Below, one piece after another: positions 5,209-9,495 of a DNA stretch of 9,495 nt. The notes below the pieces were generated by a model. That model was not told the DNA's origin, ran no database searches, and saw only the letters and a program-made list of their open reading frames with translations. The stretch is from positions 1-9,495 of the forward strand of contig JBAXVX010000065.1 in the NCBI GenBank assembly GCA_037128705.1, written 5' to 3'. The DNA comes from CAIVAT01 sp037128705 (lineage in GTDB: Bacteria; Bacteroidota; Bacteroidia; Bacteroidales; FEN-979). Both the position numbers and the translations under genes were made by a program. Position 1 is the stretch's first letter, and the number at the start of each line of letters is the position of its first letter.

Positions 5209-8200
5209 ATGAAAAACACCCGTAACATATCCGACTCCGAAATCCTTCGCCACAAAGCCGAAGAACTGCTGAAAAAGAAATCGTCAAGGACAGCTACGCA
5301 GCTTTCTGAAGTAGAAATGATAAAGCTCATTCACGAGCTTGATGTGCATCAGGTGGAACTGGAAATGCTGAACGATGAGCTCATGCTGGCAAACGAACTC
5401 TCCTTGTTTGACCTTAAAAAGAAGAATGATGAATCTCTTGAACAACAGGCATTATTCACATCAGCATTGGATTCAATTGCTGATATTATTCTACACAATG
5501 AAGATCCTGAAGATATTTTGGAAAATGCTAACCGCATTTTAGGCGAAACCCTGCAATTGGACAGATCTGTAATTTACCAGGTATCATCTGAGAAAAATCA
5601 AATTACCGGTTTATGCGAATGGCTCCAAACAACATCACCGGAAATTACACCTACTATAGGCAATTATCCTTTTGACTGGTTTAGAAGTCCATTATCCGAA
5701 TTAAAAAAAAATCAAAATTATCTTGTAAGTCAGTTCAATGCCATAAATGAACATTTTATTGAAGACGGTTCAGGAATAAAATTGCACAAAGGCATGAATA
5801 TCAAATCTTTGTTATGGTATCCCTTTGATTTTGACGAACATAGATTTTATGTTTTTACCCTGAATCAAGTTTTGAAACAAAGACAATGGACACATGAGGA
5901 TATTTCTTTTGTTTCTTCTGTAGCAAAGCAGGTAAGTATTGCATTGCTCAAAATAAGACTACTTAATGAACACAAGCTTTTAAAAGAAAGCGAAGAAAAA
6001 TTAAAAGGATTATCAGATCAACTGGAATCTATCTTAGATCACATTCCTGGTTTAGTGTTTTACAAGGATAAAAAAAACAATTTCATCCGTGTTAATCAAT
6101 CTTTTGCAGACACGATTCATAAAAATAAACATGAATTAGCAAATGTAAATCTTGCCGATATTTATCCGGCATCTATTGCCGAACAGTACTATAAGGATGA
6201 TCTGTCGGTAATCAGTTCAGGAATTGCAAAGTTGAATATTGAAGAAAACTGGGAAACCGAAAAAGGATTAAAATGGGTAAATACAAGCAGGATTCCATTT
6301 ATTGATGCCAACGGCGAAATTATTGGTGTTATCGGAATTTCGATGGACATCACTGAACGAAAGAAGGCCGAAATTAAGATTCAACAAAGTGAAGTGCTTT
6401 ACAGGTCTATTTTATCGGCATCACCGAGCGCAATTACCATTACTGATCTGGAGGGGCATATCACCTTTACTTCTGAAAAAACATATAATTTGTATGGATA
6501 CGACAAATCGTACGATTTCATCGGTCACTCTATCTTACAGTACATCGACGAACATGATCATGAAACCATCGCATTGGCCATTGCAGACATGTTAAAAGGA
6601 TTTTTCCCTGGGAGTCATGATTACAAAGGACTAAAGCCCGATGGCAGTTTGTTTGATATTTCGGTAAACGGAGAATTTATCAGAGATGCTGATGGTAAAC
6701 CTGAAAAAATGATCTTTATCTCCTATGATGTTACCGAACGAAAACGCCTGGAAGAAGAAAAACGAAAAGCTGATTCCAGAATCCTGACTCTTTCGATGGC
6801 TATCGAGCAGAGTCCGGTTACCACTGTTATAACCGATTTAGCTGGAAATATCGAGTTCGTGAATCCGAAGTTCACCGAAACCACTGGATACACGGCTGAA
6901 GAAGCAATCGGTAAAAATCCCAGGATATTGAAATCAGGAGATAAACCAGATTCTAAAAATAAGGAATTATGGGATACGATACTTTCCGGTCAAAACTGGC
7001 ACGGTGTCTTTCAAAACAAAAAGAAAAACGGCGAACTTTATTGGGAGTCCGCAGTGATCTCACCGGTCAAGGACAATGAAGGCGCTATCAACCATTTTTT
7101 AGCAGTCAAAGAAGACATTACTCAGCGCAAGCAGGCAGAGGGAGAAATAAAACTTAAAAACGAACAGCTGATTCAGGCAAATGCTGAAAAAGACAAGTTC
7201 TTCTCAATCATCGCCCACGACCTGCGTGGCCCATTCAATGGATTTTTAGGATTGTCCAAATTATTGGCTGAAGATTTGCATAACTTGACGCAGGAGGAGA
7301 TTCAAAAGATGGCAGGGAGCATGAGAGACTCCGCCACCCATCTCTTCCGGTTACTCGAAAATCTGCTGGAGTGGGCACGTTTACAAAGGGGCATTACGTC
7401 CTTTGAGCCTGGGTCGTTCTTATTGATGTCCATGATTGCTGAAAGCATGCACCCGGTAATGGATTTGGCTGACAAAAAAGGGGTTGAAATCAGGTATGAA
7501 ATTCCGGCCGATCTGGAAGTGTTTGCCGATCTGTATATGCTCTCCTCAACAATCCGCAACCTGGCCTCCAATGCCGTGAAGTTCACCATTAAAGGAGGGA
7601 AAGTCACCATTGTGGCAAAGTCTGTGCCTGATCATTCTGTTGAAATCTCAGTCAGTGACACCGGCATCGGCATGAACCCTGAAATGGTTCACGATTTATT
7701 CCGGCTCGATGTTCAAACAAACCGCAGAGGCACCGAAGACGAACCCAGCAGCGGGTTGGGATTACTCTTGTGTAAAGATTTCGTTGAAAAGCATGGTGGC
7801 AGGCTTTGGGTGGAGAGCGAGGAAGGCAAGGGAAGTAAATTCTGTTTTACGATACCAGCTGATCTGAAAGCAAAAGAGGTCAATGCGAATGTTGATGTAA
7901 AAGAAGACAAAGCCAGTAAACTTCAAAGCCTGAAAATATTAATTGCCGAAGATGATATCCCTTCCATCATGTTTCTCACACGAGTACTTAAAAAAATCAG
8001 CCGGGATATACTGCATGCAAAAAACGGATTTGAAGCCATTGATGCCAGCCGTAACAACCCCGACCTTGATTTGATTTTAATGGATATTCGCATGCTGGGA
8101 ATGACTGGATATGATGCCACTCGTCAAATCCGCGGGTTTAATAAGGAGGTAATCATCATTGCACAAACAGCCGAGGGATTTACAGGCGACAGAGAGAAAG

Positions 8201-8289
8201 CAATAGAGGCTGGATGTAATGATTATTTGAATAAACCAATTGATCAGGATGAACTAATGGGGTTGATACATAAGTATTTCAGTAAATAA
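5209..8289 (+). CDS. Hybrid sensor histidine kinase, GAF-PAS-PAS-PAS-HisKA-HATPase-REC
   Basis: A 1026-aa soluble hybrid kinase with no membrane segment, so it senses a cytoplasmic signal. Residues 1-70 form a charged coiled-coil head with KLIHELDVHQVELEMLNDEL. A GAF-like domain follows (about 81-250), then three PAS domains (about 267-384, 395-511 and 525-640) ending in DITERKK, DVTERKR and DITQRKQ. HisKA carries the phospho-acceptor H670 in FFSIIAHDLRGPF. The ATPase has N788 (NLASNAVKFT), D817 (DTGIGM) and GLGLLLCK near 849-856. A receiver domain closes the protein (about 908-1026) with D915/D916, phospho-acceptor D959, T987 and K1009. All key residues are intact. There is no DNA-binding output domain, so phosphate must pass to another protein. 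ATG 5209 is preferred over a TTG at 5200, because the second kinase gene starts with the same MKNT. Confidence 0.96.
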   Translation: MKNTRNISDSEILRHKAEELLKKKSSRTATQLSEVEMIKLIHELDVHQVELEMLNDELMLANELSLFDLKKKNDESLEQQALFTSALDSIADIILHNEDPEDILENANRILGETLQLDRSVIYQVSSEKNQITGLCEWLQTTSPEITPTIGNYPFDWFRSPLSELKKNQNYLVSQFNAINEHFIEDGSGIKLHKGMNIKSLLWYPFDFDEHRFYVFTLNQVLKQRQWTHEDISFVSSVAKQVSIALLKIRLLNEHKLLKESEEKLKGLSDQLESILDHIPGLVFYKDKKNNFIRVNQSFADTIHKNKHELANVNLADIYPASIAEQYYKDDLSVISSGIAKLNIEENWETEKGLKWVNTSRIPFIDANGEIIGVIGISMDITERKKAEIKIQQSEVLYRSILSASPSAITITDLEGHITFTSEKTYNLYGYDKSYDFIGHSILQYIDEHDHETIALAIADMLKGFFPGSHDYKGLKPDGSLFDISVNGEFIRDADGKPEKMIFISYDVTERKRLEEEKRKADSRILTLSMAIEQSPVTTVITDLAGNIEFVNPKFTETTGYTAEEAIGKNPRILKSGDKPDSKNKELWDTILSGQNWHGVFQNKKKNGELYWESAVISPVKDNEGAINHFLAVKEDITQRKQAEGEIKLKNEQLIQANAEKDKFFSIIAHDLRGPFNGFLGLSKLLAEDLHNLTQEEIQKMAGSMRDSATHLFRLLENLLEWARLQRGITSFEPGSFLLMSMIAESMHPVMDLADKKGVEIRYEIPADLEVFADLYMLSSTIRNLASNAVKFTIKGGKVTIVAKSVPDHSVEISVSDTGIGMNPEMVHDLFRLDVQTNRRGTEDEPSSGLGLLLCKDFVEKHGGRLWVESEEGKGSKFCFTIPADLKAKEVNANVDVKEDKASKLQSLKILIAEDDIPSIMFLTRVLKKISRDILHAKNGFEAIDASRNNPDLDLILMDIRMLGMTGYDATRQIRGFNKEVIIIAQTAEGFTGDREKAIEAGCNDYLNKPIDQDELMGLIHKYFSK

Positions 8290-8610
8290 ATCCATAGAAA
8301 ATCTTTGAAACCGGAGTTTCAGCCAGGTTTTGATGAAAAATCACCCGATTTCAATCATTGAACTTCACCAGAAAAAAAGGTCAGGTTGCCAGATCAAAAT
8401 GCCGCTGCTCAACCTGGCCACACCCCTCGACCGATTCAATAAGACCAGCTCAGATGTTTTATTGTCAGACGAATATGATGATCAGGCTGAATCGGCGGAA
8501 GGGGGTCAGATGTATCGGCTTTTCCATCATTCCTCCAGAATAATTGCACCTCGCCGAATCAAAAATAGGAAATAGTGATTAGCTTTGTGAAAAGTCACAA
8601 AACTCATTCA
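8290..8610. other. Intergenic stretch between the kinase genes, possible insertion-sequence debris
   Basis: There is no supported gene. A GC-richer block (about 8379-8530) contains a 10-bp stem, GGTCAGGTTG (8379-8388)/CAACCTGGCC (8410-8419), with one wobble and a 21-nt loop and no T-tract. GGGGGTCAGATGTATCGGC at 8501-8519 resembles the right-end sequence of the remnant near 4390 (GGGGGTGGTCAATTTAGTCGGC), so this may be the tail of a decayed IS21-like element. A frame at 8330-8575 exists but has no recognisable protein features. Confidence 0.35.
8584..8601 (+). other. Short perfect hairpin after the first kinase gene
   Basis: TTTGTGA (8584-8590) and TCACAAA (8595-8601) form a 7-bp stem with loop AAAG, 12 nt before the second leader copy. 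No run of T follows, so it is a poor intrinsic terminator. It may instead be part of the leader or a protein-binding palindrome. Confidence 0.4.
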
Positions 8611-8613
8611 TTG

Positions 8614-8804
8614 TTCTTTAACATAGATAAAATAGTGCGTTGCTAATATTTTTCCTGTAGAAAACCGCCAAATTTTAAACTCAGGGAAATAGTTTTTGCG
8701 GACGCACCCAACGGGTGTGTTCCTTTTACTATTTCAGTTGAGTTGGGTGCTTGGCAGTACCTCTATGATCTGATTTTTGCTGAGGTTCACGCCCTTTTTC
8801 TTCT
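8614..8804 (+). repeat. Structured kinase leader element, copy 2
   Basis: Counterpart of the element at 4955-5155. Its stems are CCGCCAA (8665-8671)/TTGGCAG (8751-8757) with one mismatch, AACTCA (8678-8683)/TGAGTT (8739-8744), and GAAATAG (8686-8692)/CTATTTC (8729-8735). The inner hairpin is a 10-bp stem with two wobbles, GGACGCACCC (8700-8709)/GGGTGTGTTC (8713-8722), with loop AAC. A later stem is ACCTC (8759-8763)/GAGGT (8782-8786). The 19-nt tail TTCACGCCCTTTTTCTTCT differs from copy 1 at one base. The element ends 49 nt before the ATG of the second kinase gene. Confidence 0.6.
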
Positions 8805-8853
8805 AACGCCACATTATTAGAGCCAACCAATAACATAGTGCTACCAACAGTTC

Positions 8854-9495
8854 ATGAAAAACACCCATAACAAATCAGAAGCCGAAATCCTTCGCCAAAA
8901 GGCTAAAGAGATACTGAAACTTCAAGCAACTGCATTAGGCTCGCCAGTTTCTGAAATCGACACGCAGAAACTCATTCACGAACTTGAGGTACATCAGGTG
9001 GAACTGGAAATGCAGAATGAAGAACTATTACTGGCAAAAGTACAGGCGCAAACTACTGCCAAAAAATATTCTGAATTATACGATTTCGCCCCCTCGGGAT
9101 ACTTTACACTTTCCAATAATGGAACGATTATCGAGGTCAACATCAGTGGGGCAACTATGCTTGGCAAAGATCGCGCTCAATTAAAAGACAATCGGTTCGG
9201 CTTTTTCGTTTCCAACGACACATTACCAATTTTCAATCTATTTCTTGATAAAGTATTTAGCTGTAAAGCAAATGAATCCTGTGATGTGACCCTGTCGACC
9301 AAGGGAAACTTGCCAATGTATGTTCACCTTACCGGCGTCGTGTCCGAAAATGGAGAACAATGCCTGGTGAGCATGGTTGATATCACCACGAGCTTTCATT
9401 TGAAGGCGTTGCAAGAAAGCAAGGAAAATCTTCAGAAAGTAAATGCCGAAAAAGACAAATTCTTCTCCATTATTGCCCATGATTTGCGCGGCCCT
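8854..9495 (+). CDS. PAS sensor histidine kinase, N-terminal part (runs off the window)
   Basis: The first 214 residues of a second cytoplasmic kinase, open to the last base of the window. The head (MKNTHNKSEAEILRQKAKEI, then KLIHELEVHQVELEMQNEEL) is clearly paralogous to that of the kinase at 5209: over the first 22 codons 54 of 66 bases agree. A single PAS domain follows (about 70-185, FAPSGYFTLSNNGTIIEVN to VDIT), replacing the GAF and three PAS domains of the neighbour. A short linker then leads into AEKDKFFSIIAHDLRGP with phospho-acceptor H209, a stretch identical in both proteins. ATPase and any receiver domain lie beyond the window. No membrane segment is seen. The ATG is supported by its match to the other kinase start. 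Confidence 0.93.
   Translation, partial: MKNTHNKSEAEILRQKAKEILKLQATALGSPVSEIDTQKLIHELEVHQVELEMQNEELLLAKVQAQTTAKKYSELYDFAPSGYFTLSNNGTIIEVNISGATMLGKDRAQLKDNRFGFFVSNDTLPIFNLFLDKVFSCKANESCDVTLSTKGNLPMYVHLTGVVSENGEQCLVSMVDITTSFHLKALQESKENLQKVNAEKDKFFSIIAHDLRGP

Noticed and set aside
7302..7610. Long antisense frame inside the first kinase gene
   Set aside because: It lies wholly within the HisKA-ATPase coding region, which is intact and strongly conserved in the sense frame; its product is serine-rich low-complexity, as expected of a shadow.
8379..8419. Intrinsic terminator after the first kinase gene
   Set aside because: The stem is good, but the loop is long and no T-tract follows.
8330..8575. 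An 81-codon plus-strand frame after the first kinase gene
   Set aside because: No recognisable domain, signal or conserved pattern; an overlapping frame of similar length exists, and the region looks like decayed intergenic DNA.

Overview
The window looks like a member of the Bacteroidota. Two intergenic regions carry the Bacteroidota-type promoter (TTG, 20 nt, TAnnTTTG). Starts lack Shine-Dalgarno sequences, and the sensor kinases are of the soluble multi-PAS, HDLRGP-box type common in that phylum. This is inferred from sequence features only; no species can be named.

Left part (about 60-3212, minus strand): a compact block of housekeeping genes, transcribed right to left as HAD-family hydrolase, queA (queuosine tRNA modification), ispD (MEP isoprenoid pathway) and ruvC (Holliday junction resolvase). 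queA has a near-perfect promoter of its own. ispD follows it by 13 nt and appears to use a TTG start.

Middle (3218-3438, plus strand): a tRNA with CAT anticodon (Ile2 or elongator Met), with its own promoter, a leader hairpin and a strong intrinsic terminator. It marks the change from core genes to an AT-richer, accessory-looking region.

Right part (3440-9495, plus strand): a cupin protein with an RR signal sequence and a TetR-type palindrome at its presumed promoter. A ~127 bp remnant resembling IS21-family ends follows, abutting a gene fragment that keeps only a C-terminal TPR region. Then come two paralogous cytoplasmic sensor histidine kinase genes. The first is a complete 1026-aa hybrid kinase (GAF-PAS-PAS-PAS-HisKA-HATPase-REC). 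The second starts at 8854 and runs off the window just after its phospho-acceptor histidine.

The most striking observation is that both kinase genes are preceded by a ~190-200 nt element (4955-5155 and 8614-8804). The ends of the two copies align without gaps, while the middle differs in sequence yet keeps the same nested hairpins through compensatory changes. This points to a conserved structured RNA leader, or a structured repeat, tied to this kinase family. I did not recognise it as a known riboswitch or RNA family.
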